The position numbers and the translations under genes are program-made. The notes under the pieces were generated by a model that ran no database searches, had not been told where the DNA came from, and saw nothing but the letters and a program-made list of their open reading frames with translations. From positions 88,538,501 through 88,602,500 of the forward strand of contig JALMGJ010000001.1 in the NCBI GenBank assembly GCA_023362775.1: a stretch of DNA of 64,000 nt. Direction: 5' to 3'. Below are positions 35,285 to 44,957 of the stretch, piece by piece (the stretch's first letter is position 1; each line of letters starts with the position of its first letter). The stretch is from Charina bottae (lineage: Eukaryota; Chordata; Lepidosauria; Squamata; Charinaidae).

Positions 35285-37400
35285 AATGGGGTTTCAGAAG
35301 GAGCTGGGGGTCATACCCGAGGATCTACTGCACGGTCCAGTGGAGGTCCTGGCCGCAGCCTGGAATAAGGAGGTGGCCGGGGCCTTGGACAGGATCGCAC
35401 CTGTGCGGCCTCTCTTGCCCCACCCAACCCGACATCCCCCATGGTTCACGGAGGGATTAAGTGTTTTGAAGAGGGTTAAGAGACGTCTAGAGAGCCACTG
35501 GAGAAAGATGAAGACTGAATCTGACCGAACACAATCTAGAGCTGCTGTTAAGGCCTACCTTGTGGTGGTAAGAGTGGCGAAACGCCAATATTTCTCCGCT
35601 CTTATTGTGTCTGCAGAATGCCGCCCGATGGCCCTGTTTGGGATTACTTGATCTCTCCTAGGTAAGGTGGGGCCAGTGACCCACCTTCAAGGCCGTGTGG
35701 AGGAATTTTCGGAGCATCTGCAGGATAAAATCACTCAGATTCGTTCTAAATTGGACTCTAAGCATGAAGCACGGTCTGGGGAGATGTTTATGGGAACGTC
35801 TTTGCCTTGTTATCTGGGAACGGTTTGATCCTGTTGGACCTAAGGAAGTGGACAGGATCCTCCGGGCTGTAAAGGCCACTACGTGTCATCTAGACCCATG
35901 CACTTCCTGGCTGGTGAAAGCAGCCAGGGAGGTGACATGTGGTTGGGCCCATGTGATGGTTACTACATCCTTGGGAGAGGGAGTGTTCCTGGCTGCTTTT
36001 AAGGAGGTGCTGGTGCACCCCCTCCTCAAGAAACCATAGCTGGACCCTACGGTGTTGGACAATTTCCATCCTGTCTCCCACCTCCCCTTTCTGGGGAAGG
36101 TGGTTGAGAAAGTGGTGGCGTTACAACTCCAGAGGATTCTGGATGATACGGATTATCTAAGCCAGAGCTTTCCAAACTGTGTGTCGCAACACAAAAGTGT
36201 GTCGCCACACACAGTCTGGTGTGTCGCCACACAACCCGGAAGCACGGATCATCATCAGCGCTTCCAGGTTTTCCCGCGGCGACACACCAACGGCGGCGCG
36301 CAAAAACCCGAAAGCGGCAGCAGCGCTTCCGGGTTTTTGCACGCTGCCCCAACGGCGGCACTTCCGGGTTTTCCCACGGCGACACACCAACGGCGGTTGG
36401 TGTGTTGCCGCGGGAAAACTTTGGAAAGCCCTGATCTAGGCCTTTAGGCTGTGGGGGTCTGGATGGGGAACAACAGGCTTCAGCTGAACCCTGGCAAGAC
36501 AGAGTGGCTGTGGATTGATGGCACCTCTGGATCCAGGGAGTTGTCATCCTTAGATCTAGATGGGGTGGCACTACCCCATTCAGACTAAGTGCGGAACCTG
36601 GCAGTCCTTCTGGACTCGACTCCTGCTCGAAGAACAGGTGGCAGTCGTGGCCAGAAGGGCCTTTGCGCAACTTCGTGTTGTGCGCCAGCTATGCCCTTTC
36701 CTGGATCAGGATGCCCTCCATAAAGTCACTCAGGCTCTTGTCATCTCCCATATAGACTATTGCAACGCACTCTACATGGGGCTACCCTTGAAGAGTATCC
36801 GGAAGCTTCAGCTGGTCCAGAATGCGGCTGTGCGCACAGTTATTTGTGCCCCAAGTTCAGCACATGTGACACCTCTGCTGTGAGAGCTGCATTGGTTACC
36901 AGTTTGTTTCCAGGTCCAATTCAAGGTGTTGGTTATTACCTTTAAAGCCCTACATGGCATGGGACCAGGTTACCTGAGGGACCGTCTCATCCCCAGAACA
37001 TCAACCTGCCCTATGCAGAGAGGGCATGCTACGGACCCTGTCAGTAAGGGAATTTCAATTGACGGGGTCCAGGAGGTGGGCCTTCTCTGCAGTGGCACCT
37101 GCCCTTTGGAACATTCTGCCCCTGGAGGTGAGGCAGGCCCCCACACTCCTGACCTTCGGGAAACAATTGAAGACCTGGCTCTGCCACCTCACCTGGGATG
37201 GGAAGGGTAATAGCTCCTCTTGGGGTTGGCTTGCGCCATAGAGCTCTTTTAAATATGACCTCATTGCCTCTTGGATTTTATATTTATATCTAATTTATTT
37301 TTTCTTAGGGTTGTTATATTGTATTTTATATGTTTTAATTGCTGACTTTGTTGTAAACCGCCCAGAGTCCCCCTTTTGCGGGGAGATGGGCAGTGATAGA
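35285..37400 (+). mobile_element. L2/CR1-group LINE, degraded, interrupted by a hAT element
   Basis: Coding remnants in order: HPPWFTEGLSVLKRVKRRLE and a following YFSALIVSAE segment near 35440-35620; VDRILRAVKATTCHLDPC near 35850; a DNFHPVSHLPFLGKVVEKVV segment near 36055; after the hAT insertion, VISHIDYCNALYMGLPLKSI near 36740; HVTPLL near 36865; and FKVLVITFKALHGMGPGYL near 36922. The 3' end has ttgtaaaccgcccagagtc and gggagatgggcag, running into (GATA)n at 37411. The YADD-containing part of the reverse transcriptase is absent between about 36155 and 36435. Multiple stops make it non-functional. The exact clade (L2 or a relative in the CR1 group) is an inference. Confidence 0.82.
36163..36433 (-). 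mobile_element. hAT-type miniature element, copy 5, nested in the L2-type LINE
   Basis: A 271-bp element with ends cagagctttccaaact and actttggaaagccctg and TSD atctaagc / atctaggc (7 of 8) at 36155-36162 and 36434-36441. The GC-rich interior shares cgcgcaaaaacccg and cggcgacacaccaacgg with copy 3 but in the opposite orientation. Confidence 0.88.
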
Positions 37401-37410
37401 AGTTGGATAG

Positions 37411-37412
37411 AT

Positions 37413-37476
<64 letters not shown>

Positions 37477-37515
37477 CATACATACATACATACATACATA
37501 CATACATACATACAG
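37411..37515. repeat. compound (GATA)n-(CATA)n microsatellite
   Basis: About 16 GATA units then about 10 TACA units, starting at the end of the L2-type LINE. Confidence 0.95.
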
Positions 37516-37689
37516 GAGATCTGTGACTATGGAGCATCTGCACTCCAAAGAGAGCTGCAGCTAAATGCTGAGAAACCCATTAGCAAATAGTTTTGCTACT
37601 TTTTTGGCAATATTTGGCACTCCTCTGCAACGATCAGCTACAGTCTTTCCCCACTGTCCAAGTAACCAAGGCAATGTTTTTCTTGCTTG

Positions 37690-38280
37690 CTTGCTTTCTC
37701 AATCTTGTATGCTGCCATATTTCAGAACAACTCCTGGTGGTTAGCAACAGAACAGTACAATAAAACATCTACAATAAATTAATAATTAAGTAATTAAGTT
37801 AAAACATCTACAATAATAGTAATAATAATTAAAACCATAAATAAAAACCAGAGCATCATAATACAACAGGCAGCAGCATCTTCTCAGTCCCTGAAAGTTC
37901 GATGAAAGAACTTTGTCTTTACCAACTTCTAGAATGTGATTAAGAATGGAACAGACTGTTCCACAATATTGGGGCCATAATGGAGAAACCTTCTGAGCTC
38001 AGTCCCCCTTATTTCACAAAAGTGAGGAAACACCAAGAGTTTCTCTTGAGGTATGATATTGGACCAGAGTTTCTCAACCTTAACAACTTTAAGATGCTGG
38101 CTGGGGAATTCTGGGAGTTGAAGTCCACATACCTTAAAGTTGCTAAGGTTGAGAAATACTGTGTTGGACAGACTGATGCCAGTGGGAGAATACTTTAAAG
38201 TTAAAACCAGTACTTTGAATTGTACCAGAAACCTATTAGCAACCAATTCAGGTGTTCTTCTTGGTGCCTAATGCAAGCTA
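37690..38280 (-). repeat. antisense LINE 3' region (CR1/L2 group), interrupted
   Basis: Text such as catatttcagaacaactcc, gaccttttcttta-like stretches and aattgtaccagaaaccta reads as the complement of an L2/CR1-type 3' region. A palindromic hAT-like element (38065-38161) interrupts it. Family call is tentative. Confidence 0.45.
38065..38161. mobile_element. palindromic hAT-like miniature element
   Basis: A 97-bp fold-back element: cagagtttctcaaccttaac at the left is matched by ggttgagaaatactg at the right. The 8-bp TSD tattggac / tgttggac (7 of 8) is at 38057-38064 and 38162-38169. Confidence 0.8.
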
Positions 38281-38638
38281 ATAAACAGGCTGGTTCTTAG
38301 CCTTCTCCAGTGGCACACAGTTAGCTAGTTGGGATTCAGAGTGGATAGATATGAATGTACAGATTTGCAAAGGCTCACACAACAGAGCAATGCATCTAGA
38401 TATGCATCCAGCTGCAGCTGTAATAATGTCTCACTGCACTAGTATCCATTCGATGCATATTTAATTAGCAGTCTATCTGTATCCTATACAGCTGAATAGG
38501 CTGAACTTGGGCAGAGTGGCTTAACTATCTGACTAAAAGGACATAATTGCATAAAAAACACCAGCACTGTGCAGTAAAACCATCAGTGTTACCTAAACTA
38601 TCTGGGCAATGGGGTCTATTCCTTCTTCCTCTTACACA

Positions 38639-38640
38639 GA

Positions 38641-38682
<42 letters not shown>

Positions 38683-38790
38683 TTATTGAACTAGCATGCT
38701 GCCCAACTCTCAATGACACTGGGCAGCTCACAGCAATCAAGGAAATTACAATAAAACATAAAAAATAAAGGAAAAAAAAGGTAAAGTGAT
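38639..38790. repeat. (GAT)n microsatellite followed by a LINE tail
   Basis: About 13 GAT units to 38679, then ttttttattgaactagc and gcccaactctcaatgac, an antisense L2/CR1-type 3' end. Confidence 0.75.
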
Positions 38791-39871
38791 GGGCTTTCTT
38801 TGCCCTCAGTGATGTCAGTCAGGTAAATGTGATGGGCTACATGCTCTGTGATGAAATCATGCTCACAGTGTCAACTCTGATCCACAAAGATCATAAGGTG
38901 AAAAAGGGATTTCAGGTTTTAAAAAAAGGATTTCTTCTGTGCAGTCTGGGAGCAATTGCTTTTTACACAAACTGTAAAAAGAAGTGGGAATTCTTCTGAT
39001 ATTCCCTCCTGCTCCCATGGCAACTTTTCCAATGAAATAATTTTTTTAAAAAATGTAGCATGAAAGTGGAATGGAAACTGGAATAGTATTTTTGTCCAAG
39101 GTATAGGTTTACAGCCTAAATGTCAAAATGTGGTATAGTTAGAGCATATCACCACCTAGTGGCAAACCTGAGTCACTTCCTGCTTATTCTTTTAGAGAAA
39201 CTCCCAATAGTTTTCCGGCCCATTCTGCTCCATCCCCAGTTGACCTTGTTTTGTTGCTGTTACTACTGCTGTTGTTCAAGGCAGGATGAGATTTTTAAGC
39301 TGCACCAAAGCTATTCTTGGTGCCAAAATGCCATCCTGCCATATGTGAAGGACACTCTCCAGCATTTTCACAGTTGAAAATCAGAATGTAAGGATTTGCC
39401 TTGTACAGGACCTCTGTCCATTTATACCACTGTTATTCACACTGATTGATGGTGGTTCTCTGGGAGAGATTTCAAAGCATAAACTCTGTCATGGAACAAT
39501 AGACCCTCCTAGAGCTCTGGCAGAGGGACACCGTTGCTCTACCCCAGTTCTCTAATCAAGGTTATCTGCTTATTTATTTTATGAAATTTATTATGGCCAC
39601 ACACTCCAAAAGACTCTGGGTGGCTGGATACTTGTATGGATACCAATCCTCATATTGCCCATTGAAGAAAGTTTTTATGTGTTACTTTCATTCATTCTGC
39701 AATCATTTATTCTCAACTGGTTTCGGAAGTAAGAGGCATTGGTTAACTGGCCAGAATTGTCGTTTTATTCACTTATGCACGGCACATTTATCCATTCTTA
39801 ATTTAAGCATGATCTATAGAGTTAACTCCATCTCCTAAGAAAATGACGCATTAACCTTAAACTAATCAAAC
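38791..39871. other. intronic DNA, no gene recognised
   Basis: A short antisense L2-like tail may lie at 39567-39625 (gaaatttattatggccac). Otherwise nothing is recognised. Confidence 0.4.
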
Positions 39872-39956
39872 AGCCTAGGTTTGTGTCTATGAAGGTTCTC
39901 AGTCATCCAGGTGGAATTGTCTGTAGCTTGAATCATGTCAACTGGATTTCTATTTT

Positions 39957-40005
39957 CTCAGTGGAAACGTTTCGCTCCTTATCCAAGGAGCTTCTTCAGT
40001 CTGAG
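39957..40005 (-). ncRNA. hammerhead-ribozyme-like motif in the PLE 3' region
   Basis: On the minus strand: CTCAG, A, then core CTGAAGA, stem II GCTCCT / AGGAGC with loop TGGATA, core GAA, then ACGT, and 3' CTGAG pairing with the initial CTCAG as stem I. The middle GAAACGTTTC is its own reverse complement, so helix III would form between two molecules. PLEs are known to carry hammerheads, including small dimeric variants. Lies 91 bp after the ORF. An identical 49-nt sequence is at 51747-51795. Confidence 0.72.
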
Positions 40006-40095
40006 CAAAGTTGGTAAGGGAATCCTAAATATGTTTCTAGGTAGCTGTGTGACCTTACACCTGGGGCTAGGTCATGGTTATATTGAGATGTTATT

Positions 40096-41955
40096 TTAAG
40101 TCCTTTTATCATCTAAAGGAGGATCGTTAAGATCACCATGCTGCTGTTGAGCTTGTGAAATGGTCTTAATCTTCCTAGGCACAGAAGACAAAGCAGGGAG
40201 GAAGATGAGGGAGAGGTTGTGCCTGAGGCCCCCACCTCTATTCAAGGAAGGATTTTCCAAGTTGGCATAAATGGATTCCTTGACCCCTCTCTCAAACCAC
40301 CTATCTTCTCTGTCTAAAATGTGAACATTAATGTCCTCAAATGAGTGTCCTTTTTCCTTTAGATGAAGATAAACTGCTGACTCTGGTCCTGTGGTGTTAC
40401 TTCTCCTGTGTTGGGCCATCCTCCTGTACAAAAGTTGTTTGGTTTCTCCAATGTAGAGTTCAGAGCACTCCTCACTGCACTGGATTGCATAAACTACATT
40501 ACTTTTCTTGTGTTTTGGAGTTTGATCTTTGGGGTGTACAAGCCTCTGTCTCAGTGTGTTGGTGGGTTTGAAATATACAGGTATGTGGTGTTTGCCAAAT
40601 ATCCATTTTATCTTTTCAGACACGCCAGCCATGTAGGGAATGACCAGGTTCTTTCGTTTACTCTGAGTCTCAGCCCTATCTGTTGCTGTTATAGGTCTGG
40701 TAGATTTAGATTTGGTGAAGGCCCAATTTGGATATCCACAGGCCTTCAGGGCTGTTCTCAGGTGCTGATTTTCATTCTTTTTGGAATCCATGGAGGTGGG
40801 GATGGTTTCTGCTCTGTGTGACAATGTCCTGATGACTCCTAGTTTGTGCTGCAGTGGATGGTGGGAGTAAAACATCAGATATTGATCTGTGTGTGTGGGT
40901 TTCCTGTAGATCCCTATTTCTAGCTTGCCACCGGTCCCAATGAGGACTTCACAGTCTAGGAATGCCAGTCTGTTATCCTTGGTGTCTTCTCTGGTGAAGC
41001 TAATGTTGGCATCTATAGTGTTTATATGGTCCGTGAAGGCCTGTACTTCCTGGGCCTTGATTTTGACCCAGGTGTCATCCACATACCTAAACCAGTGGGT
41101 GGGCACCGTTCCCTGGAATGTGTTGAGTGCTTTCTTCTCCACTTCTTCCATGTATAAATTGGCCACAATGGGTGACACAGGAGAACCCATGGCACAGCCG
41201 TGTTTTTGTCTGTAAAAGTCACCTCTGTATGTGAAATAAGTGGTGTTAAGACACAGGTCCAGAAGATGGCAGATCTGGTTTGGGTTGAGATGGCTTCTCC
41301 TTTCCAGGGTGCTGTCCTCTTCTAGTCTCTTCCTGACAGCGGATAGAGCATGAGTGGTGGGGATGCTGGTGAAAAGGGAGGACACATCGAAGGAGACCAT
41401 AGTTTCATCTGTATCCAGTTTCAGGATCTTTGCTTTGGAAACAAATTCTTCCGAATTATGGATGTGGTGTTCAGAGTGTCCAACTAGAGGTGCTAGTATG
41501 GTAGAGAGGTGTTTGGCAATGTTGTATGTTACCGAATTAATGCTGCTGACTATGGGTCGGAGGGGTGTTCCTTCCTTGTGGATCTTAGGAAGTCCGTAGA
41601 TGCAGGGGATGGCTTCTCCAGGATACAGACGGTGGTAGGTAATCCTATCGATGGAGCCATCATGTTCCAATTGTTTCAAACTGTCTATTACCTTTTTCTT
41701 GTAATTGTTGGTGGGGTCTCTTTTCAGTTTTTCATATGTATGGTGATCCTCCAAAAGTGAGGTAATTTTATTGTGGTAGTCTGCAGTGTTTAGAACCACT
41801 GTACATCTTCCTTTGTCAGCAGGTAAAATGGTGATGGTTTCATCTTTGCTGAGGGCTGTCAGGGCTCTCCTCTCTTGGACGGTAAGGTTGGGGGGAGGAG
41901 GTTGAGCACTGGACAGAGCTGCAGATATTTTAAGCCGGAGTTGTTCTGCTTCCTC
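40096..41955 (-). CDS. PLE reverse transcriptase with GIY-YIG endonuclease, N-terminally truncated
   Basis: About 619 PLE codons remain without stop or frameshift. The frame is open back to an ATG at 41985, but its first ten codons (MYKPRLSFFF) come from the target site and T-tract, so that start is accidental. Using that numbering: ILPADKGRCTVVL 53-65, GLPKIHKEGTPLRPIVS 131-147, motif A SFDVSSLFTSIP with Asp200, motif B GCAMGSPVSPIVANLYM 263-279, active site YVDD 301-304, LAFLDCEV 340-347. The C-terminal GIY-YIG-type nuclease follows: VVYAIQC 497-503, LYIGETKQLLYRRMAQHR 510-527 and WFERGVKESIYANLENPSLN 563-582, with the expected Arg, Glu and Asn. PLE proteins synthesise DNA at a nick made by this nuclease. 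Family proteins usually have a longer N-terminus, so this copy probably cannot act alone. Confidence 0.93.
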   Translation of the reverse strand, partial: EEAEQLRLKISAALSSAQPPPPNLTVQERRALTALSKDETITILPADKGRCTVVLNTADYHNKITSLLEDHHTYEKLKRDPTNNYKKKVIDSLKQLEHDGSIDRITYHRLYPGEAIPCIYGLPKIHKEGTPLRPIVSSINSVTYNIAKHLSTILAPLVGHSEHHIHNSEEFVSKAKILKLDTDETMVSFDVSSLFTSIPTTHALSAVRKRLEEDSTLERRSHLNPNQICHLLDLCLNTTYFTYRGDFYRQKHGCAMGSPVSPIVANLYMEEVEKKALNTFQGTVPTHWFRYVDDTWVKIKAQEVQAFTDHINTIDANISFTREDTKDNRLAFLDCEVLIGTGGKLEIGIYRKPTHTDQYLMFYSHHPLQHKLGVIRTLSHRAETIPTSMDSKKNENQHLRTALKACGYPNWAFTKSKSTRPITATDRAETQSKRKNLVIPYMAGVSEKIKWIFGKHHIPVYFKPTNTLRQRLVHPKDQTPKHKKSNVVYAIQCSEECSELYIGETKQLLYRRMAQHRRSNTTGPESAVYLHLKEKGHSFEDINVHILDREDRWFERGVKESIYANLENPSLNRGGGLRHNLSLIFLPALSSVPRKIKTISQAQQQHGDLNDPPLDDKRT

Positions 41956-42525
41956 AAAAAAAAAAGAAAGCCTAGGTTTGTACAATACATTGGGCTAAAG
42001 TACACGTTATCAGTGCATTTGAACTTTGGTGTTGGAGAAGACTTTTAAGAATATTGCTTTGGATGCTGACAACAGGATGGCAAGCTATAAGTACTTTAAA
42101 TCAATTAATTTTGTAAGAAAAATGAAGATAATGATATTGAGATGTGACTCAGTCATATTAAATAGATGAAAATGCTATAGTGCTAATCTTCCCTATGTAC
42201 TGTATATAGTCAGCCAACAACATCCACAGTGCAATCTTATATATGTGTACTCAGAAAAGGCCCAATTAGAATAGATGACTTCTAGTAGGGGTACGTAGGT
42301 TTGCCATCATAGTCCATTAATTCCTATGACAGTCAGTTTGAAGGATTTTGATAAAATAAGCAGCTGCTCCTCTTTAATTGAGGTGCATGAATTATTTCCC
42401 ATATTAAAAAGTATTTGTATTTTGTTCCATTTTAGAGAAGGAACTCCATTGTGATCATGGGAGAACAGGATATATTGCTTTAAATTGATTCTTTGTTGCT
42501 TTACATTACCTGCATCCTCCTAAAA

Positions 42526-42824
42526 CTTAGCTTTCCAAAGTGTGTGTCGCAACACACTACTGTGTCGCCTGTGGTGTCCTGGTGTGCCGCGCGAAAACCC
42601 GGAAGTTCTGATGGGGGAACCGGAAAAGCGGCACTCCCGCCAGTCAGTGCCGCTGCTGGTGTGGTGGCAGCAGCGGCGGCACTGATTGGCGGGGGTGCCG
42701 CTTCTTCTGTTTCCCCCCATCAGCGCTTCCGGGGTTTTTGCGTGACACACCAGGACACCGCAGGCCACGCTGCCACCGCCACCGTTGCTGTGTGTCGCCA
42801 ACATGAAAAGTTTGGAAAGCTCTG
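42526..42824 (+). mobile_element. hAT-type miniature element, copy 6
   Basis: A 299-bp element with ends cttagctttccaaagt and agtttggaaagctctg and a perfect 8-bp TSD tcctaaaa at 42518-42525 and 42825-42832. The interior is a large GC-rich imperfect palindrome around ggcagcagcggcggcac. It lies about 230 bp upstream of XKR6 exon 43058. Confidence 0.9.
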
Positions 42825-42989
42825 TCCTAAAACAAGGAACCACGCTTAAGTTTTCATTTAGAAAAATGTATGAAAGTTTAGTTCATTGAGCAAAGAATTA
42901 ATATCTCAGGCTGTACAATTTAGGTTATAAGAATGATAGTGAAACGATGGGGGCTGAGGGTGGGGGAGACAATGGACTAATATGGATGA

Positions 42990-43259
<270 letters not shown>

Positions 43260-43378
43260 TGATCTGACTGGAGGTGCTTGTTTTCAGGTGTCAAGGGTCA
43301 ACTTTGGATTCATCACCCAAGCATAAGGTTCAGGGGTCTATATGGGCCTCCACATTTGTTAAGGGTAGTTCCCCCAAT

Positions 43379-43564
43379 TGAAGAGAATATATGTATCTCA
43401 GGGTTGAACTGTGGAGTCCTTGGTGCTCTCTGAGTTGGTTGTTTGCTTGCAGACGTTTCATTACCCAGCTAGGTAACATCATCAGTGCGCGGTCCTGATG
43501 GTTAGTTGGGTAATTAAATGTCTGCAAGGAAACAACCAGGCTCAGAGAGCACCAAGAACTCCAC
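43379..43564. mobile_element. fold-back PLE derivative in XKR6 intron 2
   Basis: A 186-bp inverted repeat: actgtggagtccttggtgc on the left matches gcaccaagaactccac on the right, and cttgcagacgtttcatta matches the degraded taattaaatgtctgcaag. The 12-bp TSD agttcccccaat is perfect at 43367-43378 and 43565-43576. The left arm contains a hammerhead-like motif on the minus strand. It belongs to a different PLE lineage from the element at 39885. It lies 124 bp after the exon 43254 donor. Confidence 0.8.
43451..43485 (-). ncRNA. hammerhead-ribozyme-like motif, fold-back PLE at 43.4 kb
   Basis: On the minus strand: canonical core CTGATGA, stem II TTACC / GGTAA, core GAAA, then CGTC followed by TGC that can pair with GCA just before the core. 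The predicted cleavage triplet is GTC. Helix III is reduced to ACGT, again self-complementary. The mirror copy on the plus strand (from about 43494) has lost bases in the core and looks inactive. Confidence 0.7.
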
Positions 43565-43576
43565 AGTTCCCCCAAT

Positions 43577-44651
43577 CCCTGAACTTCCTTAAGATTAAAG
43601 AAGGTACAGCTCAGCATTTCTGAAGGCCAAAAGGCATTTCCTAAGAAGGTCTGTGAGATAGTTTCCATCCCCACTTTTGCAGGATCTCAGTCTGTTCTCC
43701 CCTGCCCGCTTTGCGGTGAATATCCTTGTGGAACATTAGAGAGGAAGGCTAGTTGTCAAGTGTAGCATTCGCTCTTTCAGTACTACATATTGATTTTCTA
43801 GGAAGGGCAGCCACGGAGGTTTTCCAGGAATTGGAAAACCACAATCAAAATGATTTAACAATAACAGTGCCATTTCAACAATGGAATTTTTTTTAAACAT
43901 GTAAATTATTGTATATAAATTTGGAGGAAGATAATAGTATAAGACAAGTGTTTCAGAATGATTCTAACTGGATACAGTACAGTGAGAAAGAAAACTTGAA
44001 CATACCTTACAGTGAATGTTGGTCATTAATAATGGCTGGTAAGGTACTATCTTGGTTACCCATAGTTTGCCTTGGTATAGATAAGTGATCAGTTCAGTCC
44101 CCTGCCAAGAGCAGTCCAGCACTTGCTGGGCAAAAAGAAGATGAAAAAGGAGGGAGGGATGGAGGGAGGGAGGGAGGGAGGGAGGGAGGAGAAAAGAAGA
44201 AAGAGAAGAGGGTGTTTAAAAGAGAATATAAAATGTTGCCTCCTCCAGGAGCTGCCCCTGTCCTAAGCTTCAGCCCCTGATGGATTACTCCGAAGGAATG
44301 TGATCTCAGCAGTTCACTGCTTCTAGTGTACCACATCCCATTCCCATGATTTTGTTTGTGAAATAAGTCTTGTCAGAGAACAGGGTTTAACCCCAGTCCT
44401 TCAGCCCTGGACTTTCTTCTACAAACTCATGGAAGATTCTGATTCTGAAATAACCGCTGATATGGCACAGCTATTTTTTCCCCTATGCTTCAAAGGACTT
44501 TGGAGAATTCACAAACTCCAGAGAATTGTGAGCTAGGCTAGCTTCTAGCCTCAGACCCTGAGGCCTTTGATTTAGCTCCCCCAGTCTCTGGCAATTTCTT
44601 ATTTTTCACCTTTTGCAATGGATATCGAATTATCCTTGAATGTTTTGCAGA
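43577..44651. other. XKR6 intron 2, no gene recognised
   Basis: Contains a (GGGA)n tract at 44150-44190. Nothing else recognised. Confidence 0.45.
44150..44190. repeat. (GGGA)n microsatellite
   Basis: About ten AGGG units, one interrupted, read directly. Confidence 0.92.
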
Positions 44652-44659
44652 GTTTAGAC

Positions 44660-44729
44660 CAGTGCTGGCTGGGGAATTCTGGGTGTTAAAGTCCACACAT
44701 CTTAAAGTTGCCAAGGTTGAGAAACACTG
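44660..44729. mobile_element. palindromic hAT-like element, left arm deleted
   Basis: Starts cagtgctggctgggg and ends gccaaggttgagaaacactg; TSD-like gtttagac / gtctagat (6 of 8) at 44652-44659 and 44730-44737. Same family as 62545-62674 with most of the left arm missing. Confidence 0.65.
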
Positions 44730-44769
44730 GTCTAGATGGTGTCAGCAAGCAAGGAACCAAATTATGTTT

Positions 44770-44839
44770 GTTCTCTTTCTCTTTCTCTTTCTCTTTCTCT
44801 TTCTCTTTCTCTTTCTCTTTCTCTTTCTCTTTCTCTTTC

Positions 44840-44930
<91 letters not shown>

Positions 44931-44957
44931 GAGAGAGAGAGACACACACACACAAAC
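44770..44957. repeat. compound (CTTTCT)n-(CT)n-(CA)n-(GA)n-(CA)n microsatellite
   Basis: Long pyrimidine hexamer array to about 44866, pure CT to about 44910, CA to 44930, GA to 44941 and CA to 44955. Long ORFs in all frames here are artefacts of the repeat. Confidence 0.96.

Larger units (their letters stand above)
39885..41968 (-). mobile_element. Penelope-like retroelement (PLE), 5'-truncated
   Basis: A 2084-bp insertion with a perfect 13-bp TSD agcctaggtttgt at 39872-39884 and 41969-41981. On the minus strand it carries an uninterrupted coding region (41955-40096), then a 3' region with a hammerhead-like motif (40005-39957) and the end ccttcatagac. The 5' junction holds ttctttttttttt (41968-41956) between the TSD and the first PLE codon, possibly untemplated bases or a slipped T-run. 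The end ccttcatagac also abuts the TSD of the fold-back copy at 51710-51955, which confirms this boundary. The upstream terminal repeat expected of a full PLE is missing. Confidence 0.92.

Noticed and set aside
37261..37548. ORFs with YLSIYLSI or CMYVCMYV repeats
   Set aside because: Translations of the (GATA)n-(CATA)n microsatellite.
40341..41760. Plus-strand ORFs of up to 137 codons over the PLE
   Set aside because: Antisense shadows of the PLE reverse transcriptase frame.
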